A stretch of DNA of 64,000 nucleotides from CAYJEQ01 sp964371155 (GCA_964371155.1 CAYJLI010000004.1:1-64000); one strand, 5' to 3'. Positions 9,138-17,713 are shown, counted from the first letter of the stretch. The notes: generated by a model from the sequence alone, not told the origin. Numbers and translations are program-made.

Positions 9138-10460
9138 GTGGAGAAAATTTTTAAGTTACAGCAAAAAGGCACAAATGTTAAAAGGGAAGTTATTGCAGGG
9201 ATTACCACATTTTTGGCGATGGCATACATCTTAGGGGTAAACCCAAGCATTATAGGTGATCCGGCAACTGGACTCTCCGCCGAGGGAGTATTTTTTGCAA
9301 CAGCCATTTCGGCAGCAGTAGCAAGTATACTTATGGGACTACTTGCAAACTATCCGATAGGACTTGCATCGGGTATGGGGGTAAACGCACTCTTTACATA
9401 CACAGCGGTGTATGCATATGGATACACAGGTGCAGAAGCCTTAGCCGCAGTATTTGTTTCGGGTGTAATATTTCTTTTAATTTCTGTTACAGGCATTAGA
9501 AAAATGGTTATAAATGCAATTCCTAAGAATATGAAGCTTGCAATCGGTGCGGGAATTGGCTTTTTTATCGCATTTATAGCACTGAAAAATGCAGGCTTAG
9601 TTGTGGCAAATGACGCCACTGCAATAGCTTTAGGTGATTTACATAACCCAGCTGTACTCCTTGCAGCTTTCGGTATAATAGTTACAATTATATTCATGGT
9701 AAACAAAATTAACGCAGCACCATTTTTAGGGCTTGTTGTTACAGCAGTAATAGGCATTATTTTCGGTGCGATGGGTGTGGAGGGAATGCCAACGCTTCCA
9801 AGCTCGATAATTACTCTAAACTTTGATACATCAACAGTCGGCGCATTTATGGATGGTTTTACAGGGTTGATTGAAAAACCACAATGGATAATACTTATAT
9901 TCAGCTTTTTATTTGTAGACTTTTTTGATACAGCGGGAACACTCGTTGCAGTGGGAAATAGCATCGGATTAGTTGACGAAAAAGGCGAAATGGAAAACAT
10001 AGAAAAAGCACTACTTGCAGACTCGGTGGGAACACTATTCGGTGCGGCAGTGGGTACTTCCACTGTAACTTCATTTGTAGAATCAGGTGCAGGTGTTGCC
10101 GCAGGTGGACGCACAGGTCTTACAGCAGTAACCACCGGTATTTGTTTTGCGATGTCACTAATTTTTGCACCACTTATGCTTTCGGTTGCGGTTAATGCAG
10201 TTACCTCACCAGCAATCTTCGTAGTAGGTATTTTAATGGCACAACAGCTAAAAGGAATTGAGTGGGATGATATTGCGGTAGCCGCTTCTGCATTTACCAC
10301 AATAGTCTTTATGGTACTAACCTACTCCATATCCGATGGTATAGCATTTGGATTTATTGTATATGGAATTGCAATGGCATTCAGTGGTAAAAGTAAAGAA
10401 ATAAGCCCGATTTGCTATGGACTAATAGCGGTATTCCTACTATACTTTACAGTTAAATAG
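9138..10460 (+). CDS. NCS2 family purine permease (AzgA/PbuG-like)
   Basis: A 440-residue, 12-or-more-segment membrane transporter of the AzgA-like branch of the NCS2 family, whose studied members import guanine, hypoxanthine or adenine by proton symport. Diagnostic stretches are GITTFLAMAYILGVNPSII near the N-terminus, the DFFDTAGTLVAVG motif (TM8 region), and ESGAGVAAGGRTGLTAV. The chosen start is GTG 9138 because GAGAGAGG (9122-9129) precedes it and VEKIFKLQQKG resembles the family beginning; a TTG at 9066 lies in the -35 element. It is monocistronic: its own promoter is at 9066-9094 and a hairpin follows at 10478. Which purine it carries cannot be read from sequence. Confidence 0.9.
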   Translation: MEKIFKLQQKGTNVKREVIAGITTFLAMAYILGVNPSIIGDPATGLSAEGVFFATAISAAVASILMGLLANYPIGLASGMGVNALFTYTAVYAYGYTGAEALAAVFVSGVIFLLISVTGIRKMVINAIPKNMKLAIGAGIGFFIAFIALKNAGLVVANDATAIALGDLHNPAVLLAAFGIIVTIIFMVNKINAAPFLGLVVTAVIGIIFGAMGVEGMPTLPSSIITLNFDTSTVGAFMDGFTGLIEKPQWIILIFSFLFVDFFDTAGTLVAVGNSIGLVDEKGEMENIEKALLADSVGTLFGAAVGTSTVTSFVESGAGVAAGGRTGLTAVTTGICFAMSLIFAPLMLSVAVNAVTSPAIFVVGILMAQQLKGIEWDDIAVAASAFTTIVFMVLTYSISDGIAFGFIVYGIAMAFSGKSKEISPICYGLIAVFLLYFTVK

Positions 10461-10477
10461 AAAAAAATAATCAACTA

Positions 10478-10508
10478 ACTCCCCCAGCACCATAGGTGCT
10501 GGGGGAGT
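10478..10508. terminator. GC-rich hairpin after the purine permease gene
   Basis: A perfect inverted repeat ACTCCCCCAGCACC / GGTGCTGGGGGAGT with a 3-base loop, 18 bases after the permease stop. It lacks a following T-run, so termination strength is uncertain. Confidence 0.65.
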
Positions 10509-10667
10509 AGAATTATCTATTAGTAAAGAAGCCGTGGTAAGGATTTGCCACAAATTAGAAGATTTACAAGGTTATTTATAAAAAAATTGTGATTTTTAAA
10601 GCAGAAGCCTTTATGCATTCACAGTCGAGAGCGAAACATAAATAGTAAAACTGAAGGGGATGTTTTA

Positions 10668-11030
10668 ATGAACATTGTACAGATAATATTATTAGCAGTA
10701 TCCATAATTATAATTTTCTTAGGAATTACTTCAAAAAAATCTATAGAAAAAAATAGTATAGAAATTAAATGCGAAATATTGGGAATAAGTATAAAAGAAC
10801 AATCTTTGTCAGTAAAGGTTTTAAATGAAAACAATTTAGAAATAGAAAATTCTAAAATTTTCTGTCCCAATAAAAATGTAATATATGTATCAACCGATAA
10901 CTGCGCAAATGAGGAAAAGAAAATAGAATTTCAAGATTTGCTTGTTGGAGATACTATTTTGGTAAATGCATTAAATGGAAAACGATTTAAAGTAGCAAAA
11001 CAAGTTAAAGTGATAAAAACAACAAAATGA
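10668..11030 (+). CDS. small membrane-anchored protein of unknown function
   Basis: Not recognised. The 120-residue product opens with one transmembrane helix (IVQIILLAVSIIIIFLGI, residues 3-20) followed by a Lys/Glu/Asn-rich domain with alternating beta-like stretches (IEIKCEILGISIKEQSLSVKVL; DLLVGDTILVNAL), suggesting a small beta-barrel facing the cytoplasm or the outside. A GAAGGGG ribosome-binding site (10653-10659) supports the start. The gene is clearly more AT-rich than its neighbours (long A and AT runs), and it stands alone between two strong hairpins (10478-10508 and 11094-11126), which is compatible with a recently acquired or fast-evolving gene. Confidence 0.6.
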   Translation: MNIVQIILLAVSIIIIFLGITSKKSIEKNSIEIKCEILGISIKEQSLSVKVLNENNLEIENSKIFCPNKNVIYVSTDNCANEEKKIEFQDLLVGDTILVNALNGKRFKVAKQVKVIKTTK

Positions 11031-11093
11031 GAAATGAAGTAAAGATAACCATTATTAGCACAGTGCAAAACACTGTATAAATAATCACACAAA

Positions 11094-11126
11094 AAAAGCT
11101 ATGACGAAAATTTCGTCATAGCTTTT
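11094..11126. terminator. bidirectional terminator between convergent genes
   Basis: A 16-bp perfect stem AAAAGCTATGACGAAA / TTTCGTCATAGCTTTT, flanked by A-rich sequence on the left and TTTT on the right. It serves the plus-strand small gene and the minus-strand epimerase gene. Confidence 0.88.
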
Positions 11127-11138
11127 AAATAATCTAAA

Positions 11139-11540
11139 TTAGTCTCTCTGGCAAAGCTCGATAAGTACTCCGCCTGTGCTCTTTGGATGTAGGAAAGCGA
11201 TTTTAGCGCCGCCTGCACCGTATCTTGGGGATTCATCAATCATTCTAACGCCTTTTTCTTTCATTTCAGCGATAGCTGCTTCGATGTCGTCCACTCTGAT
11301 AGCGATGTGCTGAATGCCCTCGCCTTTTTTCTCGATGAATTTAGCGATTGGGCCGTCAGGAGAAGTGCTTTCAAGTAGTTCTACTTCGCTATCTCCGCAT
11401 GGGAAGAAAGCAACTCTTACTTTTTGCTCAGCAACTTCTTCAACACCCTGGCTTTTAAGACCTAAAGCTTCATATACTTTAGACGCTTCAGCAAGATTAT
11501 TTACTGCAATACCGATATGGTCAATTCTATTTGGATTCAT
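11139..11540 (-). CDS. mce: methylmalonyl-CoA epimerase
   Basis: Interconverts (2R)- and (2S)-methylmalonyl-CoA, linking the mutase to carboxylase or decarboxylase steps. The 133-residue product is a single vicinal-oxygen-chelate (glyoxalase-fold) protein of the usual epimerase length. The metal ligands are visible as His in DHIGIAV (residue 8), Glu in SEVELLE, His in IQHIAIRV and Glu in VLIELCQ. The motif GEGIQHIAIRVDDIEAAIAEMK is typical of bacterial epimerases. It is the last gene of a minus-strand set with meaB and the two mutase subunits. A 174-base spacer with a hairpin separates it from meaB, so it may also be expressed separately. Confidence 0.92.
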   Translation of the reverse strand: MNPNRIDHIGIAVNNLAEASKVYEALGLKSQGVEEVAEQKVRVAFFPCGDSEVELLESTSPDGPIAKFIEKKGEGIQHIAIRVDDIEAAIAEMKEKGVRMIDESPRYGAGGAKIAFLHPKSTGGVLIELCQRD

Positions 11541-11595
11541 AATAACATCCCGTCCTTTCTTTAGTTGTGGGGCTGTGCAGTGAAAGAATTAAATC

Positions 11596-11629
11596 TTCTG
11601 CCATTTCCTTTTGTGGGGAAATGGCAGAA
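11596..11629. terminator. hairpin between meaB and the epimerase gene
   Basis: Inverted repeat TTCTGCCATTTCC / GGAAATGGCAGAA (13-bp stem, 8-base loop). On the minus strand it follows meaB and is followed by a T-rich but not continuous stretch, so it could be a partial terminator or a processing site. Confidence 0.5.
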
Positions 11630-11714
11630 ATTATATCTTTTCACTTTGCATCTTAATGCAATATCCCCAATGAATTAGCATAAAACTAAATCCACATTAA
11701 TTATAGTATACCAC

Positions 11715-12662
11715 TTAAAAATTAACTTTGTCAATTATGGCTTCGGAAACTGTGAATGGGTCGTTTTTACCCTCCATTACCTCGGTTACATAGCGGTCGA
11801 GCATACCTGTGCTCTCTGCTAAGTTCTCAATACGCTTTAAGAAGCTGTCCATAATTATATTTTTAATTTCAAGCTTTAGGTTTCTATGTCTGCGCTCGGT
11901 GAGTATGCCATGTTCGCTGTTGTAGTCGAGATGACTAATCATCTTGTCCACAAGCTCATTTACACCACTGCCCTCGGAAGCGATTGTTTTAACCACATCT
12001 GGGCGCAGTCCTGCAAATTCACCTTTGAGGTCAAGCATTGTTTCAAGCTCAATTACAAGGCGCTGAACACCATCTCTGTCGGCTTTGTTTACACAGAAAA
12101 TATCGCCGATTTCCATGAGTCCTGCCTTAATCGCCTGAATGTCATCACCCATTCCTGGGATGTTGACAATGGTAACAAGGTCGGCAAGCTTTATTATATC
12201 AACCTCCGACTGTCCCACTCCCACCGTTTCGATAAAGATATAGTCACAGCCATATGCATCGAGTATACGCACTGCGCTCATAGTGTGTTTGGCAAGACCT
12301 CCGAGCTGTCCCCTTGTGCCCATCGAACGGATGAACACACCTGAATCAGTGGAAATATCACCCATGCGAACCCTGTCGCCCAAAATAGCGCCGCCTGTAA
12401 ACGGGCTTGTCGGGTCAACAGCGACAATACCAACAGTCTTCCCACGCTCTCTAAGGCATTTTGTCAGTTTATCGGTAAGTGTGGATTTACCAGAGCCCGG
12501 TGCACCCGTGATACCGATAATCTTCGCCTTCCCAGTGTGGGGGAAGAGTGCTTTTAGTATGTCAATCGCCATGGGGTCTTCACTTTCAGTGAGGGAAATA
12601 ACCCTTGAGGTAAGCCTTGTATTGCCGGATAAAACCGCTTCTACATAATCTTTACACTGCAT
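11715..12662 (-). CDS. meaB: methylmalonyl-CoA mutase-associated G3E GTPase MeaB
   Basis: A 315-residue P-loop GTPase that guards and reloads the adenosylcobalamin cofactor of methylmalonyl-CoA mutase. Visible are the Walker A motif GITGAPGSGKSTLTDKL (about residues 50-66), VAVDPTSPFTGGAILGDRVRM with the switch residues, the Walker B region DYIFIETVGVGQSEVDI, and the base-recognition motif VNKAD. The C-terminal helical dimerisation arm is present. It lies 4 bases after the B12-binding subunit gene, a spacing that implies translation from the same message. Family length is normal and all GTPase motifs are intact. Confidence 0.95.
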   Translation of the reverse strand: MQCKDYVEAVLSGNTRLTSRVISLTESEDPMAIDILKALFPHTGKAKIIGITGAPGSGKSTLTDKLTKCLRERGKTVGIVAVDPTSPFTGGAILGDRVRMGDISTDSGVFIRSMGTRGQLGGLAKHTMSAVRILDAYGCDYIFIETVGVGQSEVDIIKLADLVTIVNIPGMGDDIQAIKAGLMEIGDIFCVNKADRDGVQRLVIELETMLDLKGEFAGLRPDVVKTIASEGSGVNELVDKMISHLDYNSEHGILTERRHRNLKLEIKNIIMDSFLKRIENLAESTGMLDRYVTEVMEGKNDPFTVSEAIIDKVNF

Positions 12663-12666
12663 AAGC

Positions 12667-13065
12667 TTATCTCTTTAGATTGTTTTTAATAAATTCAATT
12701 GTTGTATCTGTGCTTGTACCGGGTGTGAAAACTTCGGCAATGCCATTTTCCTTTAGGAAAGGAATGTCTTCATCCGGAATAACGCCGCCACCGATGATTA
12801 GTACATCGTTTACGCCTTTTTCTACAAGCATCTTTGTGATACGAGGGAAAATGTTGTTGTGTGCGCCTGAAAGGATGCTCAGTGCAAGTACATCAACATC
12901 TTCTTGTATAGTTGCGGCAACAATCTGCTCAGGTGTTTGTCTTAGGCCTGTGTAGATTACTTCCATTCCTGCTTCTCTAAGTGCTCTGGCTACAACCTTA
13001 GCGCCTCTGTCGTGTCCATCAAGGCCTGGTTTTGCCACTAATACACGAATTGTTTTTTCGCTCAT
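12667..13065 (-). CDS. mcmA2: methylmalonyl-CoA mutase small subunit, cobalamin-binding
   Basis: A 132-residue stand-alone cobalamin-binding domain that completes the split mutase. The B12 signature DGHDRG (residues about 18-23, with the histidine that ligates cobalt), the SxL element (ALSILSGAH) and the GG element (IIGGGVIPDED) are all present. The start is at 13065 (MSEKTIRV), supported by GGAG on the minus strand 9 bases upstream; a longer in-frame start at 13101 would add an arginine-rich stretch not seen in relatives. Genes with the B12 domain separated from the catalytic chain are common in archaea and some Firmicutes, whereas the classical enzyme has both fused. Confidence 0.93.
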   Translation of the reverse strand: MSEKTIRVLVAKPGLDGHDRGAKVVARALREAGMEVIYTGLRQTPEQIVAATIQEDVDVLALSILSGAHNNIFPRITKMLVEKGVNDVLIIGGGVIPDEDIPFLKENGIAEVFTPGTSTDTTIEFIKNNLKR

Positions 13066-13143
13066 AATAACGCTCCATTCCGCCGCTCTGCGTCGGCACA
13101 AAATAATAATAAAATTTTGCTTTTATAAAAGTATTAATTGTTC

Positions 13144-14802
13144 TTATAGCATTGCAGCAGCAACATATTCGCCGAACTCATCCCTCATAACCTGTGTGAT
13201 TTCACCAAGTGTAGCGTAGCTTCTTGCACACTCTAAAATGTAAGGCATTAGGTTTTCTTCGGAGTTACAAGCAGTGCGAAGAGCAACAAGTGTGCTTTCA
13301 ACCTTAGCGTTGTCACGCTCTGCTTTAAGTGCGTTGATTTTATCTTTCTGCATAACTTCAACCGCAGGGTCAACACGAAGTAGTCCCTTAGGAGCTTCTT
13401 CTTTGATTTGGAACTGATTAACACCAACAACAATGCGCTCATTTCTTTCAACAGCTTTTTGATGCTGATATGCACTGTCCATAATTTCCTGCTGGATGTA
13501 GCCTTTTTCGATAGCCTTAGGAGCGCCGCCGAGTGCATCGATTTTAGCGATGTATTCTTCAGCTTCCTTAATGATTCTATCTGTTGCAGCTTCAACATAG
13601 TAGGAGCCTGCAAGTGGGTCGATTGTATCTGCAACGCCCGACTCATTAGCAACTATCTGCTGTGTTCTAAGTGCAATTCTTACTGATTCTTCAGTTGGAA
13701 GTGCAAGTGCTTCGTCCCTTGAGTTTGTGTGTAGGGACTGTGTGCCACCCATAACAGCAGCAAGTGTCTGAATAGCAACACGGATGATGTTATTATCAGG
13801 CTGTTGAGCTGTAAGTGTACAACCAGCTGTCTGTGTATGGAATTTAAGCGCCATGGATTTAGGGCTCTTAGCACCGAAACGATCTTTCATGATTTTAGCC
13901 CAAAGTTTTCTTGCCGCTCTAAACTTAGAAACCTCTTCAAGCATGTCGTTGTGAGCATTGAAGAAGAATGATAGACGAGGAGCAAATTCATCAACATCAA
14001 GTCCTGCTTTTACAGCCGCTTCAACATAAGCGATACCGTCAGCAAGTGTGAATGCAACTTCCTGAGCCGCACTTGAACCAGCTTCACGAATGTGGTAACC
14101 AGAGATGGAGATTGTGTTCCACTGTGGTACATTCTTGGAGCAGTATTCAAAGATGTTTGTAATAAGTCTCATTGAAGGAGCTGGAGGGAATATATATGTT
14201 CCTCTTGCGATGTACTCTTTTAGTATATCGTTTTGGATTGTACCTCTTAGTTGTTCTGGAGTAACACCTTGCTTTTCAGCAACGGCAATATACATTGCAA
14301 GAAGCACGGAAGCAGGAGCATTTATTGTCATAGAAGTGGAAACTTTATCAAGTGGGATACCGTCAAAAAGGATTTCCATGTCTTTTAGTGAGTCGATAGC
14401 AACACCAACTTTACCAACTTCACCCTCGGAAAGAGCGTGATCGGAGTCATAACCAATCTGAGTTGGTAAATCGAATGCAACAGAAAGACCCATTGAGCCT
14501 TGCTCGATTAGGTATTTGTAGCGTTTATTGGATTCCTCAGCAGTAGCAAAACCTGCATACTGACGCATTGTCCAAAAACGGCCTCTGTACATGGTAGGTT
14601 GTACACCCCTTGTATAAGGGTATTCACCAGGGAAGCCGATATCTTCTAAATAGTCGATGTGCTCAACATCCTTAGGTGTGTATAGGCGATTAACCTCGCT
14701 GTTACCACCTGAAATAAATGTTTCTCTGCGCTCTTTGTTCTTTTCCAGTCCTTTTTGCACTTTGGCATCCCAGGCACTGTATTTTTCGTCAAAATTAGCC
14801 AT
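13144..14802 (-). CDS. mcmA1: methylmalonyl-CoA mutase large (catalytic) subunit
   Basis: Rearranges succinyl-CoA and methylmalonyl-CoA with adenosylcobalamin. The 552-residue product is the TIM-barrel catalytic domain alone; the B12 domain is encoded by the next gene. The conserved entry YTRGVQPTMYRGRFWTMRQY contains the tyrosine, and KEYIARGTYIFPP the arginine, that distinguish methylmalonyl-CoA mutase from isobutyryl-CoA mutase, which has Phe and Gln at these places. NTISISGYHIREAGSSA and HTNSRDEALALPTE are further family motifs. The second of two nearby ATGs (14802) is chosen because it sits 8 bases after GGAG, the first only 2. The assignment of specificity rests on residues, not on measured activity. 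Confidence 0.93.
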   Translation of the reverse strand: MANFDEKYSAWDAKVQKGLEKNKERRETFISGGNSEVNRLYTPKDVEHIDYLEDIGFPGEYPYTRGVQPTMYRGRFWTMRQYAGFATAEESNKRYKYLIEQGSMGLSVAFDLPTQIGYDSDHALSEGEVGKVGVAIDSLKDMEILFDGIPLDKVSTSMTINAPASVLLAMYIAVAEKQGVTPEQLRGTIQNDILKEYIARGTYIFPPAPSMRLITNIFEYCSKNVPQWNTISISGYHIREAGSSAAQEVAFTLADGIAYVEAAVKAGLDVDEFAPRLSFFFNAHNDMLEEVSKFRAARKLWAKIMKDRFGAKSPKSMALKFHTQTAGCTLTAQQPDNNIIRVAIQTLAAVMGGTQSLHTNSRDEALALPTEESVRIALRTQQIVANESGVADTIDPLAGSYYVEAATDRIIKEAEEYIAKIDALGGAPKAIEKGYIQQEIMDSAYQHQKAVERNERIVVGVNQFQIKEEAPKGLLRVDPAVEVMQKDKINALKAERDNAKVESTLVALRTACNSEENLMPYILECARSYATLGEITQVMRDEFGEYVAAAML

Positions 14803-15008
14803 AGTCATTTCTCCATTCTGCTTTAGTTGTTGAAATAATCTTTTCGGTACTACTTAGCTTCACCAAAGCAATTTTCAGCATCACTTTCTTAGCTTTAAGC
14901 AAAGAGAAAGGCACTGAAAAATCAGCCTAAATTTGTGAAATTCAATAAAAAAATATTCACATATTTAACATAAGCGATGAACTGAGTAATACCGAGAATA
15001 TAACAGAC

Positions 15009-15038
15009 CTCTCATGCAGATATTTCGCCGCATGAGAG
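15009..15038 (-). terminator. hairpin ending the oxidoreductase genes
   Basis: Stem CTCTCATGC / GCATGAGAG (9 bp), 13 bases past the stop of the gamma subunit gene on the minus strand. The following minus-strand bases are only moderately T-rich. It suggests that the oxidoreductase and mutase genes are two transcription units. Confidence 0.65.
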
Positions 15039-15051
15039 ATTTGATTTTTTC

Positions 15052-15582
15052 TTAAAGCGCATCTGCGAAGCCGAAGCCTGCATTTAGTGCTTTTTGATTT
15101 AATTCTTCTGTGCCTTTTGGTATACGGCTTAGAAGTGCTTTTAAAGCGGAGTCACGGGATACAATCTTAGTAACTCCAACTATCAAACCAAGAGCAACAA
15201 CATTTGCCACAAGTGGTTTTAGCTGTGTAGCAGCTGTTTCAAGGATTGGAGCTTTTATTACTTCCTTATCGGAAGCGGAGGTATCCACCGAGCTGTCGCA
15301 GATTACAATAGCTTCCTTAGAAGCAGTTGCACCGTACAGGCGGAAGGATTCGTTTGTTAGGCAGAGTACATAATTTGGTACAGTTGCCTTTGGATAGTCG
15401 ATAGGAGCTTCTGAGATAACAACCTCAGCTTTAGAAGCACCGCCCCTTGCCTCAGGGCCGTAGCTCTGGGATTGTAGTGCGTATTTATCATCGAGTATTG
15501 CCGCCTCAGCAAGAATGATACCCGCAGTGATTACACCTTGTCCACCCGAGCCACTTAGGCGAAATTCGTAGCGTTGTGACAT
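15052..15582 (-). CDS. korC: 2-oxoacid:ferredoxin oxidoreductase, gamma subunit
   Basis: The 176-residue gamma subunit of a four-part 2-oxoacid:ferredoxin oxidoreductase, which contributes to the CoA-binding part of the complex. Typical features are FRLSGSGGQGVITAGIILAEAA at the N-terminus and the SYGPEARGGASKAEVVIS segment that marks KorC/VorC-type chains. The start codon overlaps the stop of korB by one base (TAATG on the minus strand), so the subunits are translationally coupled. With alpha, beta and a small ferredoxin subunit in the order D-A-B-C, the best match is the 2-oxoglutarate (Kor) enzyme; a branched-chain 2-oxoacid (Vor) enzyme cannot be excluded. Confidence 0.9.
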   Translation of the reverse strand: MSQRYEFRLSGSGGQGVITAGIILAEAAILDDKYALQSQSYGPEARGGASKAEVVISEAPIDYPKATVPNYVLCLTNESFRLYGATASKEAIVICDSSVDTSASDKEVIKAPILETAATQLKPLVANVVALGLIVGVTKIVSRDSALKALLSRIPKGTEELNQKALNAGFGFADAL

Positions 15583-16385
15583 TACTTGTTTCCTCCCACT
15601 CTTTCGATTAGCTTAGCATAGCTATCGGTGTATTCAGCATCTGTTTTATTTACAAACTCACCGATTACATACATTTTATCGTATTCGGTTACACCTTCTT
15701 TTCTCATTACAGAGTTTTCTTTTATGTAGTTAATTACATTTGGAGCTTCACCGAGTTTATTTCTTCTACCATAGTAAGTATGGCAGTTAGAAACAGCTTC
15801 GATAACAGAGAAGCCTTTATTCTGAAGACCTTTTTGAATGTAATTTTTAAGTGGAGCAACATGGTAAACAGAAGCTCTTGCCGCATAAGTAGCACCTGCA
15901 CCCTCAACAAGTCCCATTAAATCAAACGGTCTGTCGATATTACCGTATGTAGCGGTAGTAGCTTTAGCGTTTGTAGGTGTTAGAGGGGAGTACTGACCAG
16001 AAGTCATGCCGTAGATATTGTTGTTTATGATAATTGTTGTAATATCTATGTTTCTTCTTGCAGCATGGATTAAGTGGTTACCACCGATAGCGGAGGAGTC
16101 ACCGTCACCTGTGATAACGATTACATTAAGCTCTGGATTAGCCATTTTAACACCTGTTGCAAATGGAAGAGCACGACCATGTGTGGTGTGTAATGTGTTA
16201 AAATTCATGTAACCAGGTGCACGGGAAGAACAACCGATACCCGATACAATAACAGTTTTCTTAGGATCCATATTTAAGCTATCGATAGCTCTGATTATAG
16301 CTCCCATTACAATACCGTTACCACAACCTGGGCACCAGATATGGGGCATTTTATTTTGTCTTAAATATTCAGTAGTTTTAGCCAT
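15582..16385 (-). CDS. korB: 2-oxoacid:ferredoxin oxidoreductase, beta subunit (thiamine diphosphate-binding)
   Basis: The 267-residue beta subunit holds thiamine diphosphate and a 4Fe-4S cluster. The Cys-containing HIWCPGCGNGIV opening binds the cluster and cofactor region. The thiamine motif GDGDSSAIGGNHLIHAARRN followed by NNNIYGMTSGQYSPLTP, where the conserved Asn residues help bind Mg, is complete. The length is normal for KorB. Both junctions, with korA before and korC after, are one-base TAATG overlaps. The enzyme decarboxylates the 2-oxoacid and passes two electrons to ferredoxin, forming the acyl-CoA (succinyl-CoA if the substrate is 2-oxoglutarate). Confidence 0.93.
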   Translation of the reverse strand: MAKTTEYLRQNKMPHIWCPGCGNGIVMGAIIRAIDSLNMDPKKTVIVSGIGCSSRAPGYMNFNTLHTTHGRALPFATGVKMANPELNVIVITGDGDSSAIGGNHLIHAARRNIDITTIIINNNIYGMTSGQYSPLTPTNAKATTATYGNIDRPFDLMGLVEGAGATYAARASVYHVAPLKNYIQKGLQNKGFSVIEAVSNCHTYYGRRNKLGEAPNVINYIKENSVMRKEGVTEYDKMYVIGEFVNKTDAEYTDSYAKLIERVGGNK

Positions 16386-17521
16386 TATTTAATCACCGCC
16401 ATTACTTCATTATAGAGATCCTCAGTTTTGAACAATTCACCTGTTACATTGCAAATTCTATGTACAGGTAGTTTGCCAGCTACAACTCTTTCTATTTCAA
16501 GAACAAGCTGTCCGAGGTTAAGCTCAGGTACAACGATGCTTTTAGCATTCTTAGCCGCTTCAAACATAGCTTTTTCAGGGAAAGGCCAGATGGTTTTAGG
16601 AATAAACACACCTGCTTTAATTCCATTAGCTCTCATTTGTTTAGCAGTGTACATAGCAGTTCTTGCCACGGCACCGTAAGCTACGAAGAGTACTTCTGCA
16701 TCTTCAGTCATATAATTTTCGTAAATAACGATGTCGTCTACATTGTTATCAACTTTATCGCAAATATGTCTAACAAGCACATCATTAACTTTTGTGGAGT
16801 TAGTTGGGAAGCCTGTTTCATCATGTGTAAGACCTGTAACATGGAATCTATGACCTTCGCCATAAGCAGCCATAGGAGGTACTAAATCGCCTTCTTTCAT
16901 TTCATAAGGCTTGTAGTCCACTACATCAGCAGCAGGTTTAACACGGTCAAAAATTTCGTATTCATCTTCAACCACTACGCCCTCTCTCATGTGAGCGATA
17001 ACTTCGTCAGTCATGAGTAGTACGGGTGTACGATATTTTTCAGCGTAGTTAAATGCAGTGATTGTAAGGTCATGCATTTCTTTTACTGAAGTTGGGCAGA
17101 TGCAGATTGTTGGATGGTCACCATGTGTACCCCATTTAGCCTGCATGATATCGCCCTGTGCAGGGGAGGTGGGAAGACCTGTGGAAGGACCCATTCTCAT
17201 GATAGAAACAACAACACAAGGTACTTCAGCGATAGCCGCATAACCTAAGTTTTCTTGTTTTAGTGAGAAACCAGGACCTGAAGTAGCTGTCATAGCTTTT
17301 GCACCTGTTAGGGATGCGCCGATGATAGCTGCCATAGAAGCGATTTCATCTTCCATCTGGATGAACTTACCACCTATTTTAGGTAGTAATATTGAGGATT
17401 GCTCAGCAACTTCTGAGGATGGTGTGATTGGGTAGCCTGCATAGAAATTCATTCCTGCACGAAGCGCACCCAAAACGCAGGCTTCATTACCCTGCATTAA
17501 AATTGCTTTTTTCTGGCTCAT
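16385..17521 (-). CDS. korA: 2-oxoacid:ferredoxin oxidoreductase, alpha subunit
   Basis: The 378-residue alpha subunit carries the pyrimidine-binding domain and the transketolase C-terminal domain. Visible are GNEACVLGALRAGMNFYAGYPITPSSE at the start, EDEIASMAAIIGASLTGAKAMTATSGPGFSLKQE, and the PTSVKEMHDLTITAFNYAEKYRTPVLLMTDEVIAHMRE segment typical of Kor/Vor alpha chains. GPSTGLPTSPAQGDIMQAKWGTHGDH is the conserved loop near the active site. The start is 3 bases after the ferredoxin gene's stop on the minus strand. All four genes therefore form one tight operon, beginning at the ferredoxin subunit. Confidence 0.93.
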   Translation of the reverse strand: MSQKKAILMQGNEACVLGALRAGMNFYAGYPITPSSEVAEQSSILLPKIGGKFIQMEDEIASMAAIIGASLTGAKAMTATSGPGFSLKQENLGYAAIAEVPCVVVSIMRMGPSTGLPTSPAQGDIMQAKWGTHGDHPTICICPTSVKEMHDLTITAFNYAEKYRTPVLLMTDEVIAHMREGVVVEDEYEIFDRVKPAADVVDYKPYEMKEGDLVPPMAAYGEGHRFHVTGLTHDETGFPTNSTKVNDVLVRHICDKVDNNVDDIVIYENYMTEDAEVLFVAYGAVARTAMYTAKQMRANGIKAGVFIPKTIWPFPEKAMFEAAKNAKSIVVPELNLGQLVLEIERVVAGKLPVHRICNVTGELFKTEDLYNEVMAVIK

Positions 17522-17524
17522 AAC

Positions 17525-17713
17525 TTAGTTGTCCTCCTTAACGAATATTGCGAAGTCGGGACAGCGGAGCTCGCACATTTTACATTTGATACAAGCATCT
17601 TCATTAACCGCAACTACTTTTTCGTTCTCAATTTCGAGAACTTTTTTTGGGCAAAATGCTACACAGATTGCACAGCCTTTGCACCACTTGGTGTTGATTT
17701 CCAATTTTGACAT
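17525..17713 (-). CDS. korD: 2-oxoacid:ferredoxin oxidoreductase, delta (ferredoxin) subunit
   Basis: A 62-residue 2[4Fe-4S] ferredoxin that takes electrons from the beta subunit cluster. Two cysteine motifs are intact: CKGCAICVAFCPKK and CIKCKMCELRCPD. The start at 17713 (MSKLEINTKW) is set by AAAGGGA on the minus strand 9 bases upstream; an in-frame ATG at 17794 would add 27 residues not seen in ferredoxins of this type. It is the first gene of the oxidoreductase operon. No obvious promoter with good -35 and -10 boxes was found upstream. Confidence 0.92.
   Translation of the reverse strand: MSKLEINTKWCKGCAICVAFCPKKVLEIENEKVVAVNEDACIKCKMCELRCPDFAIFVKEDN

Noticed and set aside
9350..10300. 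A 316-residue open frame on the minus strand opposite the purine permease
   Set aside because: It is the antisense shadow of a well-supported membrane transporter; it is Ala/Pro/Ser-rich low-complexity with no family motif or ribosome-binding site.
14803..15051. Cobalamin riboswitch upstream of the mutase operon
   Set aside because: No B12-box-like core or multi-helix pattern was seen in the 249 bases on the minus strand; only a simple hairpin is present.
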